From contig CANCER010000003.1 in the NCBI GenBank assembly GCA_947375135.1, forward strand, positions 124,001-188,000: a stretch of 64,000 bases of DNA. Reading direction: 5' to 3'. The stretch is from Comamonadaceae bacterium (lineage in GTDB: Bacteria > Pseudomonadota > Gammaproteobacteria > Burkholderiales > Burkholderiaceae_C). The translations under genes were made by a program, and so were the position numbers. Below are positions 31,429 to 40,444 of this stretch, in pieces. Below the pieces are notes generated by a model. It had not been told where the DNA came from. It worked only from the letters and a program-made list of their open reading frames with translations, and searched no databases. The first letter of the stretch is position 1. Each line of letters starts with the position of its first letter.

Positions 31429-32163
31429 ATGGAATGGCTCAATACGTCCTTTCTGGCAGCCCTGCTGGAAATCATGCTGGTCAATATCGTGCTTTCGGGA
31501 GACAACGCGGTGGTCATTGCCATGGCTGCGCGCAACCTGCCACCGCAGCACCAAAAGCAGGCCATTCTCTGGGGCAGCGGCGGAGCCATTGTGCTGCGCG
31601 TCGGCCTGACCATTGTTGCGGTGCAACTGCTCAAGATTCCCTTTCTGCAGTTCCTGGGCGGTTTGTTGCTGGTGTGGATTGCCGTTCAGTTGCTGGTTGA
31701 GCAGGAGGAGCAGGAGGGCGCACACCACGCCCATGGCGATTTGATGGGCGCGGTCAAAACCATTTTGATTGCCGATGTGGTGATGAGCCTGGACAACACC
31801 TTGGCCATTGCCGGCGTGGCCAAGGGCAACTGGACCCTGCTGATCGTCGGGCTGGCCCTGTCGATTCCCCTCATCGTCGCAGGTAGCGCCCTCATCATGA
31901 AAATAATGGACCGTTTTCCCGTGGTGGTTTATGTCGGGGCGGCATTGATCGCCTGGACTGCCGGCGAGATGATGGATTCTGACCAGGCGGTTCAGCCCTT
32001 TTTGCCGGAGGTCTTTCACGGCACGCTGTATTTGCCGCTGCTGCTCACGCTGCTGGTCATCGGTTACGGCTGGTGGAGCAATGCCAGCAAAGGCCGCGCG
32101 GCGCGGGAAGTGCTGGAGGCCGACAAGCAGGCGGTTCAAAGGCTGGAAGACCGGATCGATTGA
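31429..32163 (+). CDS. TerC family membrane protein (YjbE-like)
   Basis: A 244-residue protein with about seven hydrophobic helices. Two acidic family motifs are present: NIVLSGDNAVVIAMAARNLP in helix 1-2 and IADVVMSLDNTLAIAGVAKG in the middle. Family members are linked to metal (manganese, tellurite) homeostasis and membrane-protein metalation. The C-terminal tail is charged (AAREVLEADKQAVQRLEDR). The 125-base leader was searched for a yybP-ykoY manganese riboswitch without a convincing match. Confidence 0.87.
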   Translation: MEWLNTSFLAALLEIMLVNIVLSGDNAVVIAMAARNLPPQHQKQAILWGSGGAIVLRVGLTIVAVQLLKIPFLQFLGGLLLVWIAVQLLVEQEEQEGAHHAHGDLMGAVKTILIADVVMSLDNTLAIAGVAKGNWTLLIVGLALSIPLIVAGSALIMKIMDRFPVVVYVGAALIAWTAGEMMDSDQAVQPFLPEVFHGTLYLPLLLTLLVIGYGWWSNASKGRAAREVLEADKQAVQRLEDRID

Positions 32164-32221
32164 TCGCCATGGCATGCAGCTTGAGCGGGTGTGGCGGTCA
32201 TTCGGACGTACCATTGTTCGC

Positions 32222-33034
32222 ATGACAAGCAAACCCTTCCAGCTTCCTGAAGCCGCAGTGGCCGCTTACCAGCGGGATGGCGCTGTCGTGCTGCGTGCAG
32301 TGCTCCAGCCCGCGCAGGTCGCGTTGCTGGCGCGCGGCGTTGAGCACAACCTGGCGCACTTGAGTCCGCTAGCCCAAGTGGCTAGCCAGGGCGACGACCC
32401 CGGCAAGTTTGTGGAAGACTTTTGCACGTGGCAAAGCAACCCGGCGTACGAAGCCATCCTGCGCGACTCTGCCTTGCCCCAAGTGGCCAAGGCCCTGATG
32501 CAAAGCGACAGGGTGCGCATTTACCACGACCATTTGCTGGTGAAGGAGCCGGGCACTCGCCAGTCCACGCCCTGGCACCAGGACCAGCCCTACTACAACG
32601 TCAGTGGCCATCAGAACGTGAGTTTCTGGATTCCGGTGGATCCGGTGAGCGCGGAAAGCACCTTGCGCTTTGTGGCCGGTTCGCACGCCGGCACGTGGTA
32701 CATGCCGCGTACCTTTCGCGACAACCAGGCCCGGTGGTTTCCGGATGGCTCGCTGGCCGAGTTGCCCGCCATTGACGCGCACCCGGACCAATTCCGGCAG
32801 TTGGCCTGGGCCTTGCAGCCAGGCGACGTCGTGGCTTTTCATATGCTCACGCTGCATGCCAGTGGTGGTGTCAGCCCCGGCACGCGCCGCCGTGTGTTCT
32901 CAGCGCGCTACCTGGGTGACGACGCGCGCCATGCGGTACGCCCCTGGCGCACTTCGCCACCCTTTACGGGGCTGAGTGCGCGGATGGCCGACGGCGCTGT
33001 GATGGACGACGTACTGTTCCCTGTGGTGGCGTAA
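32222..33034 (+). CDS. Phytanoyl-CoA dioxygenase (PhyH) family protein
   Basis: A 270-residue Fe(II)/2-oxoglutarate-dependent oxygenase. The iron ligands are seen as TPWHQDQPYYN (HxD) and the distal His in FHMLTLHASGG, followed by the 2-oxoglutarate-binding Arg in GTRRRVFSARYLG. PhyH family members hydroxylate very diverse substrates. Start ATG 32222 (MTSKPFQLPEAA). It follows terC by 58 bases and may be cotranscribed, though a functional link is not obvious. Confidence 0.87.
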   Translation: MTSKPFQLPEAAVAAYQRDGAVVLRAVLQPAQVALLARGVEHNLAHLSPLAQVASQGDDPGKFVEDFCTWQSNPAYEAILRDSALPQVAKALMQSDRVRIYHDHLLVKEPGTRQSTPWHQDQPYYNVSGHQNVSFWIPVDPVSAESTLRFVAGSHAGTWYMPRTFRDNQARWFPDGSLAELPAIDAHPDQFRQLAWALQPGDVVAFHMLTLHASGGVSPGTRRRVFSARYLGDDARHAVRPWRTSPPFTGLSARMADGAVMDDVLFPVVA

Positions 33035-33272
33035 GGCATCTTTATCTAACACAAGTCAAAAAACGATCTGCATCCTTTTTGAGCACCGCCTGCCAGCCCA
33101 ATAGGCATGCGGGTTTGGTACACCTGTCCCACAGTTATCAACAGATCAGTTCACATTAACTGGGGATGGATTTTGTAGAAAATCCCACGATGCGGTAATC
33201 CTTGCGGCAAAGGGGTGCAAGACCGCAATCCGCATGTGCGCCAACCGCCATTCGGATGGCCAGTTCCTGCTT

Positions 33273-34553
33273 TCAGGTTACCGCCTGCTGCCGGTTGAAC
33301 TGCGGCTGCTGCCACTCGCCGCTTTCCAGCACCTGGCGGACATGCTCCACCGCGTTCCACACCTCTTCAAAGCCGATGTAGAGCGGAGTAAAGCCAAAGC
33401 GCAGGATGTCCTTGTAAGCCGCACCATCACCGGCGCGAAAGTCGCCGATCACGCCGCGCGCGATGAGTGCCTGCACGATGGCAAAAGCGCCCTGACCATG
33501 TTCGCGCGTGAGGCAAACCTGCGAGCCGCGTTGCGCGTGTTCACGCGGTGTGGCCAAGCCCAGGCCATAGCCTGCGCACCGCTGCTCCACCAATGCGATG
33601 AAGAGATCCGTGAGGGCCAGTGACTTGGTTCTTAGCGCCGCCATGCCCCCCAGCGCCCCGGCCGCCTGGAAGCTATCCAGCCCGCATTCCAGCAGCGCCA
33701 GGCTGACCATGGGCTGGGTGCCGCAGAGGTAGCGGTTGATACCCGGGGCGGGCTGGTAATCCGGCGTGAAGGCGAAGGGCGCTGCATGGCCCCACCAGCC
33801 CGAGAGCGGTTGCCAGAAGCGATCGGCGTGCTTGGGGTTCACCCACAGAAAGGCCGGGGCACCGGGGCCGCCATTGAGGTATTTGTAGCCGCAGCCCACC
33901 GCAAAGTCGGCGTCCGCGCCCGACAGATCCACCGGCACCGCGCCCGCACTGTGTGCCAGATCCCACACCACCAAAGCGCCGGCAGCCTGGGCGGCTGCGG
34001 TGACGGCGGCCATATCGTGCATGGCGCCGGTGCGGTAGTTCACATGGGTCAGCATCAGCACCGCCAGATCGCCGTTCAGCGCGGCGGCAAGCTCTTCGGG
34101 CTCTGCCAGCTTGAGCATGAATCCCTGCGCCTTGCACAGGCCCTCGGCGATGTACAGGTCGGTGGGGAAGTTGCTGCGCTCACTCAGGATTACGCGGCGC
34201 TGTGGCGTATCCTGCTTGGCAATCGAGAGGGCAGCAGACAAGACCTTGTAAAGGTTGATGGACGTGGTGTCCGTGGCCACCACCTGGTCGGGGCCCGCAC
34301 CAATCAGCGGTGCAATCCGGTTGCCCAGACGCTGCGGCAAATGGAACCAGCCGGCCGTGTTCCAGGACTTGATGAGGTCGCGCCCCCATTCGTTGGTGAC
34401 CACCTCGGCCGCACGCGCTGCGGCCGATTTGGGCATGGCACCCAGCGAATTACCGTCCAGGTAAATCACGCCGGGCGGCAGGGAAAACAGGTCGCGCAAC
34501 GTGCGCAGCGGGTCTGCGGCATCGCGCTGCCGGCAGTCTTGGAGTGTGATCAT
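33273..34553 (-). CDS. kynU: Kynureninase
   Basis: A 426-residue PLP enzyme cleaving kynurenine to anthranilate and alanine. Visible: [16 protein letters not shown], the [13 protein letters not shown] block, [19 protein letters not shown], the PLP lysine in [20 protein letters not shown], and [11 protein letters not shown]. Start ATG 34551-34553 overlaps the ykgJ stop (ATGA). It is the last gene of an argD-argF-ykgJ-kynU run; the usual partners kynA and kynB are not in this window. Confidence 0.94.
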   Translation of the reverse strand: MITLQDCRQRDAADPLRTLRDLFSLPPGVIYLDGNSLGAMPKSAAARAAEVVTNEWGRDLIKSWNTAGWFHLPQRLGNRIAPLIGAGPDQVVATDTTSINLYKVLSAALSIAKQDTPQRRVILSERSNFPTDLYIAEGLCKAQGFMLKLAEPEELAAALNGDLAVLMLTHVNYRTGAMHDMAAVTAAAQAAGALVVWDLAHSAGAVPVDLSGADADFAVGCGYKYLNGGPGAPAFLWVNPKHADRFWQPLSGWWGHAAPFAFTPDYQPAPGINRYLCGTQPMVSLALLECGLDSFQAAGALGGMAALRTKSLALTDLFIALVEQRCAGYGLGLATPREHAQRGSQVCLTREHGQGAFAIVQALIARGVIGDFRAGDGAAYKDILRFGFTPLYIGFEEVWNAVEHVRQVLESGEWQQPQFNRQQAVT

Positions 34554-34888
34554 GGCGTGTCTCTATCGAATGTTGGCATAGCGATGTGCAAGGGCGGCAA
34601 TCCGTGCCGCCGACGCGCCATGGCGCAGGCGTCACTGCCTTCTTCAAACTCGCGGCAGGGCGAGGGGCGCCACTCGTAAATGCCGCAACCGATTTGTTCA
34701 CCCAGCTTGCCGCTCAGCGCCGCACAGCGGGGAGGGGAGTGGTCGGTGCCGCGCATGCGGGCAAGGCTGGCGTTGACGTCCACCGCCAAGCCGCCAGGCA
34801 CGCGCCCGCCGTTGTCATCCAGTTCATGCACTGAAAAATCGACACGGAAGCTGGCGCAGCAGGCGCCGCAAGTGGTGCAGGCGCTCAT
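34550..34888 (-). CDS. YkgJ family cysteine-cluster protein
   Basis: A 112-residue protein with the CxxCxxCC zinc/iron-chelate signature [16 protein letters not shown] at its start, then [20 protein letters not shown] with SPCREF; eight Cys in total. It belongs to the Fe-S/zinc-cluster family (PF03692) found in many proteobacteria, function unknown. It is 9 bases from the argF end and overlaps kynU by 4 bases. Confidence 0.85.
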   Translation of the reverse strand: MSACTTCGACCASFRVDFSVHELDDNGGRVPGGLAVDVNASLARMRGTDHSPPRCAALSGKLGEQIGCGIYEWRPSPCREFEEGSDACAMARRRHGLPPLHIAMPTFDRDTP

Positions 34889-34897
34889 GGCAATGGC

Positions 34898-35869
34898 CTA
34901 TTGCTTGCCCAGCAGCAGGTACTCCATCAGTGCTTTTTGCACATGCATCCGGTTCTCCGCCTCGTCCCAGACCACGCTTTGCGGGCCGTCTATCACTTCG
35001 GCTTCGACTTCCTCGCCCCGGTGGGCCGGCAGGCAGTGCATGAAGATGGCTTTGGGGGCGGCGACTGCCATCATCTTGCGGTCCACGCACCAGGCGGCAA
35101 AGGCCTTGCGGCGCACTTCGTTTTCGGTTTCAAAACCCATGCTGGTCCAGACGTCGGTGGTGACCAGGTCGGCACCGGCGCAGGCTTCCATTGGGTCGGC
35201 ATAGGTCTTGTAGCTGCCCGCCCCCATAGAGGCGGGCGCTGCGGCAGTGATTTCGTTGACCTCGTAGCCGCTGGGTGTGCTCACCCGCAGGTGAAAGCCC
35301 AGGAGCGCGGCGGCCTGCAGCCAGGTGTTGGCCATGTTGTTGCCGTCACCGACCCAGGCCACGGTCTTGCCCGCTATGGGGCCGCGGTGCTCGATGTAAG
35401 TGAAGATATCGGCCAGGATCTGGCAGGGGTGGAACTCATTGGTCAAGCCGTTGATCACCGGCACGCGGGAATGGGCGGCAAAGCGTTCCAGCTTGCTTTG
35501 CTCATAGGTGCGGATCATCACGATGTCGGTCATGCGGCTGATGACCTTGGCGCTGTCCTCAATCGGCTCGGAGCGGCCGAGCTGGCTGTCGCCGGTGGTC
35601 AGGTGCACCACGCTGCCGCCGAGCTGGTACATGCCGGCCTCAAAGCTGACGCGGGTGCGGGTGGAGGCCTTCTCGAAAATCATGGCCAGGGTGCGGTCCA
35701 CCAGCGGCTGGTGGCGCTGGAAGGTCTTGAACTTCTGCTTGATGAAAGCGGCGCGCTCCAGCAGGTAGCCATATTCTTCGGTGCTAAAGTCGGTGAACTG
35801 CAGGTAATGGCGCACGGGCGGCGCGCCCTTGGGCAGGGTGCTGGGGACGGCGGGTTTGAAAAAGCTCAT
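34898..35869 (-). CDS. argF: Ornithine carbamoyltransferase
   Basis: A 323-residue cytoplasmic enzyme making citrulline from ornithine and carbamoyl phosphate. Carbamoyl-phosphate motif FEKASTRTRVSFE, the FHPCQILADIFTY ornithine region and the active-site Cys in MHCLPAHRGEEV are all present. It overlaps the argD stop by 4 bases (ATGA). Confidence 0.96.
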   Translation of the reverse strand: MSFFKPAVPSTLPKGAPPVRHYLQFTDFSTEEYGYLLERAAFIKQKFKTFQRHQPLVDRTLAMIFEKASTRTRVSFEAGMYQLGGSVVHLTTGDSQLGRSEPIEDSAKVISRMTDIVMIRTYEQSKLERFAAHSRVPVINGLTNEFHPCQILADIFTYIEHRGPIAGKTVAWVGDGNNMANTWLQAAALLGFHLRVSTPSGYEVNEITAAAPASMGAGSYKTYADPMEACAGADLVTTDVWTSMGFETENEVRRKAFAAWCVDRKMMAVAAPKAIFMHCLPAHRGEEVEAEVIDGPQSVVWDEAENRMHVQKALMEYLLLGKQ

Positions 35870-37086
35870 GGCGCTTCCTTCAGCAAGGCAGTGATCAGGG
35901 GGCAGAGGATGGCGGCAATTTCTTCCGCCTCGGCCACGCTCAGAATCAGCGAGGGCACCAGGCGCACCACGCTGTCGGCGGTGACGCTGATCAGCAGGCC
36001 CTTATCCAGAGCCTGCTGAACGAGGGCGCCGCAGGGCTTGGCCAAGTCAATGCCCAGCATCAGCCCCATGCCACGGATTTCTTTCACCGCGCCGCTGGCC
36101 AACTCAGAGGCCAGGCCCTGCTCAAGAGTGGCCTTCAGGTGGGCACCGACACGTGCGGCGTTGTCCAGCAGGCCTTCTGCTTCCATGATGCGTATGGTTT
36201 CCACCCCGGCGCGCATGGCCAGGGGGTTGCCGCCAAAGGTGCTGCCATGGTTGCCCGGCTGGAAAATGGTCGCAGCCTTGGGGCCGACCACCACGGCACC
36301 GACAGGCACGCCGGAGCCCAGGCCCTTGGCCAGGGGCATGACGTCGGGTTGGATACCGGCCCACTGGTGGGCAAACCATTTGCCGGTGCGGCCCATGCCG
36401 CATTGCACCTCGTCAACCATCAGCAGCCAGTCGCGTTCATCGCACAGGGCACGCACATCGCGCAGGTAGTCCATGTGCATGGGGTTGACGCCTCCTTCAC
36501 CCTGGATGGCTTCAAAGAACACCGCCACCACATTCGGGTTGTGGGCGGTGGCCGCCTTCAACCCGTCGATGCTGTTGATGGGCACACGGATAAAGCCTTC
36601 CACCAGCGGGCCGAAACCGGCCTGCACCTTGGGGTTGCCGGTGGCGCTGAGTGTTGCGATGGAGCGGCCATGGAAGGCCTTTTCGTACACCACGATCTCC
36701 GGGCGCTCAATGCCCTTGTCGTGGCCGAACTTGCGTGCCAGTTTGAGTGCTGCCTCATTGGCCTCCAGCCCGGTAGAGCAGAAGAACACATTGGTCATGC
36801 CGGAGCGCTCCACCAGCATGGCAGCCAGCTCTTCCTGCAGCGGGATATGGTAGTAGTTGGAGGTGTGGATCAGCTTGGTGACCTGGTCCTGCAAGGCTGC
36901 CACCAACTGTGGGTGGTTGTGGCCCACGGTGTTGACGGCAATGCCACCTAGCGCGTCCAGATAATCGCGTCCGTTGGTGTCCCAGACGCGGCAACCCTGG
37001 CCGTGCGACAGGGCAACGGGCAGGCGGCCGTAGGTGTTCATCACGTGCGGTGAACTGGGCGCGACAAAAGACTTTTCGCTGGACAT
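35866..37086 (-). CDS. argD: Acetylornithine aminotransferase
   Basis: A 406-residue class III PLP aminotransferase of arginine synthesis. It has the FCSTGLEANEAALKLARK block, AFHGRSIATLSATGN, the VDEVQCGMGRTGKWFAHQ stretch and PLP lysine in MPLAKGLGSGVPVGA. ATG 37084-37086 (MSSEKSFVAPSS) is the start; the open frame continues upstream but into sequence with a terminator-like hairpin. First gene of argD-argF-ykgJ-kynU. Confidence 0.95.
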   Translation of the reverse strand: MSSEKSFVAPSSPHVMNTYGRLPVALSHGQGCRVWDTNGRDYLDALGGIAVNTVGHNHPQLVAALQDQVTKLIHTSNYYHIPLQEELAAMLVERSGMTNVFFCSTGLEANEAALKLARKFGHDKGIERPEIVVYEKAFHGRSIATLSATGNPKVQAGFGPLVEGFIRVPINSIDGLKAATAHNPNVVAVFFEAIQGEGGVNPMHMDYLRDVRALCDERDWLLMVDEVQCGMGRTGKWFAHQWAGIQPDVMPLAKGLGSGVPVGAVVVGPKAATIFQPGNHGSTFGGNPLAMRAGVETIRIMEAEGLLDNAARVGAHLKATLEQGLASELASGAVKEIRGMGLMLGIDLAKPCGALVQQALDKGLLISVTADSVVRLVPSLILSVAEAEEIAAILCPLITALLKEAP

Positions 37087-37107
37087 GCATGCACTCCGGG
37101 TGGGTAG

Positions 37108-37137
37108 AAAAAACTGCGGCCCAACGCAGGTTGGGCC
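37108..37137 (-). terminator. Terminator-like hairpin in the argD leader
   Basis: On the minus strand GGCCCAAC-loop-GTTGGGCC (37118-37137) is followed by GCAG and six T (37108-37113), about 20 bases before the argD ATG. It has the form of an intrinsic terminator or an attenuator. A TAAAAT -10-like box lies about 20 bases upstream of it. Confidence 0.55.
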
Positions 37138-37330
37138 GTTGAGCTGTGATTTTAGGCGCATCTTCAGGGCGCTTTCATGACACTGCGTTGCACCCTGCTG
37201 GTGCCTTTCGTTTTGCTGGCAGGTGCTATGGGACCGGCTGTCAACTTCAAGACAGGGGAAGGGGTAGAATTCTTGTGCAGTGCAACACAGCCTGGCTTTC
37301 TGGCACGGGAGTTGCGCTTCTTTTATCAAT

Positions 37331-37654
37331 ATGGATTCCTCCTCCGCCAAAAAACTCTACATCCTGGGTGTGACTACACAGGGCAAGACCTTCAGACCCA
37401 GTGATTGGGCCGAGCGTCTGGCCGGTGTGATGAGTCAATTCCGCCCGGGTGGTTCGCGCCCCGGCAGCCACATCGCCTATTCGCCCTGGTGCGTTCCCAC
37501 ATCCATCGGCAATCTGAAGTGCGTCATCGTGCACCACGCCCTGCGTGACCACAACGTCATGGCGTGGGACTTTTGCGTCCATTTCGCGCAGGACAACGAC
37601 CTGCAGGTCAGCGACACCCGGCCGCATGCGCCGGAAAAGCCGGCGGCCAATTAG
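37331..37654 (+). CDS. DUF3579 domain protein
   Basis: A 107-residue small protein of the DUF3579 family, typical of betaproteobacteria. The recognisable part is KLYILGVTTQGKTFRPSDWAERLAG, followed by SQFRPGG and HIAYSPWC and the end of the domain ALRDHNVMAWDFCVHFA. Function unknown. The start is ATG 37331 (MDSSSAKK). It is divergent from argD. Confidence 0.8.
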   Translation: MDSSSAKKLYILGVTTQGKTFRPSDWAERLAGVMSQFRPGGSRPGSHIAYSPWCVPTSIGNLKCVIVHHALRDHNVMAWDFCVHFAQDNDLQVSDTRPHAPEKPAAN

Positions 37655-37801
37655 GCTAGACTTTTGTTCTGCGGCAAAGGGTGGCCAGCGGTAAGCACCG
37701 CTTCCTGACCGTTAGATTCTTCGTTACCGACTCCAATAAATATCGCGCCGTCTGCCGGCAGGCGGTTTCTGTTTTTAGACAGTATTCCATTGGAGGCCGG
37801 C

Positions 37802-38128
37802 ATGAACCGTCCAAAAGTTAATCGCGTAGTCCTTGGCAAATTGCTCATTGCGGCCGTGGTTTTAGTTGCGCTTATCGCACCGCTAGCAAAAGCGCTGGCG
37901 CCAGGTATTGCGTGGGGCTATCTTGTTTTCTACAGCCTTGCGGGTCTGGCTGGCCTGTTTGCCTTGTTGGTTTTGGCCTCGGTTTGTTCACTTCAGTTTT
38001 GGCAATTCATCTTGCGCAAGGGGGGTACTGATACGCAGTGGTTTTGGTTTTCGGGAGAGCCGCGCGGCCTGGCGGCTTTGCGTAAAGGGCCGCGTGTTGA
38101 CGAACACGCCCGGCTCGATGGCCAATGA
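37802..38128 (+). CDS. Small membrane protein, unknown function
   Basis: A 108-residue protein I do not recognise. Two predicted membrane helices (about residues 14-34 and 40-65: LIAAVVLVALIAPLA and VFYSLAGLAGLFALLVLASV), then a soluble tail of about 35 residues. A GGAGG ribosome site sits 5 bases before ATG 37802. The region is less GC-rich and has codon use different from its neighbours. Just downstream lies a broken toxin gene, so this stretch looks like imported or decaying accessory DNA. Confidence 0.65.
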   Translation: MNRPKVNRVVLGKLLIAAVVLVALIAPLAKALAPGIAWGYLVFYSLAGLAGLFALLVLASVCSLQFWQFILRKGGTDTQWFWFSGEPRGLAALRKGPRVDEHARLDGQ

Positions 38129-38140
38129 CCTTAAATTTCT

Positions 38141-38305
38141 CTGGACAAGGACCCGTTTCAAAATCCGCCACCGTTCGAAAAGTTGGTGGATGATCTGGCT
38201 GGGGCCTACTCGCGCCGCATCAATATTCAGCACCGCTTCGTGTACGAAGTCTTTGCTGCAGAGAAAATGGTTCGCGTGCTGCGCATGTGGACCCATTACG
38301 AATAA
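38141..38305 (+). pseudogene. 5'-truncated YoeB/Txe-family RNase toxin remnant
   Basis: The frame from 38144 to the stop 38303-38305 reads DKDPFQNPPPFEKLVDDLAG, then AYSRRINIQHRFVYEVF and ends VLRMWTHYE, the C-terminal two thirds of Txe/YoeB toxins, including the SRRI arginine and the His-Tyr end used for catalysis. A stop (38132-38134) lies just before it in frame and no start codon exists, so the first 35 or so residues are lost. No antitoxin (Axe/YefM-like) was found upstream. Confidence 0.8.
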
Positions 38306-38328
38306 GCATCAAATGTTTCGCCCACAAA

Positions 38329-38350
38329 AAAGCCGTCCTAAGACGGCTTT
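38329..38350 (-). terminator. Intrinsic terminator of rpsT
   Basis: AAAGCCGTC-loop-GACGGCTTT, a 9-bp stem with a TTTTTT run on the minus strand; a second hairpin CGGACC-loop-GGTCCG lies at 38391-38408, between it and the rpsT stop. On the plus strand the T run is weaker, so it mainly stops rpsT transcription. Confidence 0.8.
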
Positions 38351-38426
38351 CCTGCTTTTGCTTTACTGACAGCGCACCCGTTACAAACGGCGGACCCCGA
38401 GAGGTCCGTGCGAATGCCTAACGGAG

Positions 38427-38726
38427 TTAGGCGGCGAGGGCCAAGGCTTTCACCTTGGTGGCCAGACGGCTCTTGTCGCGAGCGGCCTTGTTCTTGTGGA
38501 AGATGCCCTTGTCGGCCACGGTGTCAACCACGGCTTGCATCTTGGCAAACAGTTCAGCGGCTTTGGTCTTGTCGCCGGCAATCACTGCTTTTTCCACGTT
38601 CTTCACCGCAGTGCGGTACTTGGAACGCAACGAGGTGTTCGCTGCGTTGATTTTGACGTCCTGACGGACGCGCTTACGGCCCGACGCGAGGCGCGGGTTC
38701 TTTTTCTTGGGTTTTCCAGATGCCAT
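38427..38726 (-). CDS. rpsT: 30S ribosomal protein S20
   Basis: A 99-residue basic, helical ribosomal protein: [19 protein letters not shown] start, [39 protein letters not shown] end. The standard family length is about 87, so the betaproteobacterial N-terminal extension is present. AAGGAA lies 9 bases before the ATG and a TGC-TACAAT extended -10 promoter upstream. Divergent from murJ. Confidence 0.97.
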   Translation of the reverse strand: MASGKPKKKNPRLASGRKRVRQDVKINAANTSLRSKYRTAVKNVEKAVIAGDKTKAAELFAKMQAVVDTVADKGIFHKNKAARDKSRLATKVKALALAA

Positions 38727-38771
38727 TGTGTGTGTTCCTTGTGTCTGCGGATGTTGTCAGCAAAGCCGTCT

Positions 38772-38780
38772 ATTGTAGCA
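38772..38780 (-). promoter_or_regulatory. Extended -10 promoter of rpsT
   Basis: On the minus strand TGC-TACAAT, the extended -10 form, lies about 46 bases before the rpsT start codon; there is no clear -35, as expected for an extended -10. Confidence 0.55.
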
Positions 38781-38855
38781 GGCACGGCGATCGCTGGGCT
38801 AAACCGGTTCACGGTGCCTGCGGAAGGTCAGACCCATCGGGCTACACTGCGGCCT

Positions 38856-40421
38856 GTGAGCCTCCTCAAATCCGCCTCTACCGTCTCCCTGCTAACGCTG
38901 CTGTCCCGTATCACGGGGCTGGTGCGCGAGTTGCTCGTCGCGTCCACCTTTGGCGCCAGCGCCATGACCGACGCTTTCAATGTGGCGTTCCGCATTCCCA
39001 ATCTGTTCAGGCGCCTGTTTGCCGAGGGCGCCTTCAGCCAGGCCTTTGTGCCGGTGCTGGCAGCCAGCAAGGCGCAGCATGGCGATGAAGCCACGCACCG
39101 GCTGATAGACCATGTGGCCACGCTGCTGGCCTGGGTGCTGCTGCTCACCTGCGTGCTGGGCGTGGTTGCCGCGCCTCTGCTGGTGTGGGTGATGGCCAGC
39201 GGTCTGAAACAAAACCCGCAGGGCTATGAGGTGGCGGTATTCATGACGCGCTTCATGTTCCCCTACATCGGCTTTATGTCGCTGGTCGCGCTGTCCTCCG
39301 GCGTGCTCAACACCTGGAAGCGTTTTGCCGTGTCAGCGGCCACGCCCGTCTTGCTGAATATCTGCATGATTTCTGCGGCCTGGTTGCTCGCGCCCTGGTT
39401 CAAGACCCGGGGCATTGAGCCGATTTACGCCATGGGTGTCGGTGTGATGGTGGGCGGCATGCTGCAACTCGGGGTGCAGATACCGGTCCTCCGGCGCTTG
39501 GGCCTGATGCCGCATATTGCCCTGAGCCGCAGCGGTATCCGTGCGGCCATTGCCGACCCCGGCACCAGGCGCATTGGCAAACTGATGATGCCGGCCTTGC
39601 TGGGCGTGAGCGTGGCGCAGATTTCGCTGCTGATCAATACACAAATCGCCTCCCATCTGCCTACCGGCAGTGTCAGCTGGCTGACCTATGCCGACCGGCT
39701 GATGGAATTCCCTACTGCCATGCTGGGCGTGGCCCTGGGCGTGGTGCTGATGCCGCAGTTAGCCGCAGCCAGGGCAGCAGGCGACGCGGCCAAGTACTCT
39801 GCCTTTCTGGACTGGGGGCTGCGCATTGTGGTGCTGCTGTCCGTGCCCTCGGCCATAGGACTGCTGCTGTACGCCAAGCCCATCGTGGCCGTGCTTTACC
39901 ACAACGGGGCTTTTACGGCCAACGATGTGCGGCAGACCACAACCGCCCTGATGGGCTATGCCGCCGGTCTGGTCGGGCTGGTGGCCATCAAGGTGCTGGC
40001 GCCGGGCTATTACGCCAACCAGGACATCAAGACGCCGGTACGTATTGCGGTGGCCATTCTGGTGCTCACGCAATTGATGAACCTGGTGCTGGTGCCGATT
40101 TTTCAGGTGGCTGGCTTGTCCCTGTCGATTGGCCTGGCCGCGATGCTGAATGCGGCCCTGTTGCTGACGGGCTTGATCCGCCGCGGGACCTTCAAGCCGG
40201 AGCCGGGCTGGGGCTACTTTCTGCTGCAAGTGGCGGCTGGCAGTGCGCTGCTGGTGGTCTATTTGCTGTGGGCCGAACAACATTTCGACTGGATTGCGCT
40301 GCGCAGCGAGAGCCTTAAACGCATGGGCCTGTTGGCTGCCACCTTGGCTGCTGCTGCAGTGGTCTACCTGGGATCGGTCTGGGCTGCGGGCCTGAACCCC
40401 CGGCAATTTTTGCGCCGTTAA
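38856..40421 (+). CDS. murJ: Lipid II flippase MurJ (MviN)
   Basis: A 521-residue membrane protein with about fourteen helices. It begins VSLLKSASTVSLLTLLSRITG and continues LVRELLVASTFGASAMTDAF, then NLFRRLFAEGAFSQAFVPV: the conserved MurJ opening with substrate-contact Arg residues. The GTG at 38856-38858 is the start; TACACT just before could be a -10 box. The flippase moves lipid II across the inner membrane. It lies next to rpsT, as in many proteobacteria, with sirB1 downstream. Confidence 0.95.
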   Translation: MSLLKSASTVSLLTLLSRITGLVRELLVASTFGASAMTDAFNVAFRIPNLFRRLFAEGAFSQAFVPVLAASKAQHGDEATHRLIDHVATLLAWVLLLTCVLGVVAAPLLVWVMASGLKQNPQGYEVAVFMTRFMFPYIGFMSLVALSSGVLNTWKRFAVSAATPVLLNICMISAAWLLAPWFKTRGIEPIYAMGVGVMVGGMLQLGVQIPVLRRLGLMPHIALSRSGIRAAIADPGTRRIGKLMMPALLGVSVAQISLLINTQIASHLPTGSVSWLTYADRLMEFPTAMLGVALGVVLMPQLAAARAAGDAAKYSAFLDWGLRIVVLLSVPSAIGLLLYAKPIVAVLYHNGAFTANDVRQTTTALMGYAAGLVGLVAIKVLAPGYYANQDIKTPVRIAVAILVLTQLMNLVLVPIFQVAGLSLSIGLAAMLNAALLLTGLIRRGTFKPEPGWGYFLLQVAAGSALLVVYLLWAEQHFDWIALRSESLKRMGLLAATLAAAAVVYLGSVWAAGLNPRQFLRR

Positions 40422-40444
40422 GCGCACGAGATGGAAGAGCGAGC

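Noticed and set aside
33135..33143. DnaA-box-like TTATCAACA between phyH and kynU
   Set aside because: A single 8-of-9 match with no repeats or AT-rich unwinding region is expected by chance.
37177..37404. 75-codon frame with a signal-like start before the DUF3579 gene
   Set aside because: It overlaps the DUF3579 start in another frame, has no ribosome site and its later part is not protein-like.
38416..38432. Integron attC-like ends (GCCTAAC and GTTAGGC) near the toxin remnant
   Set aside because: The two 7-base pieces are separated by only three bases and coincide with the rpsT stop codon; attC sites need much longer separation and two more boxes.
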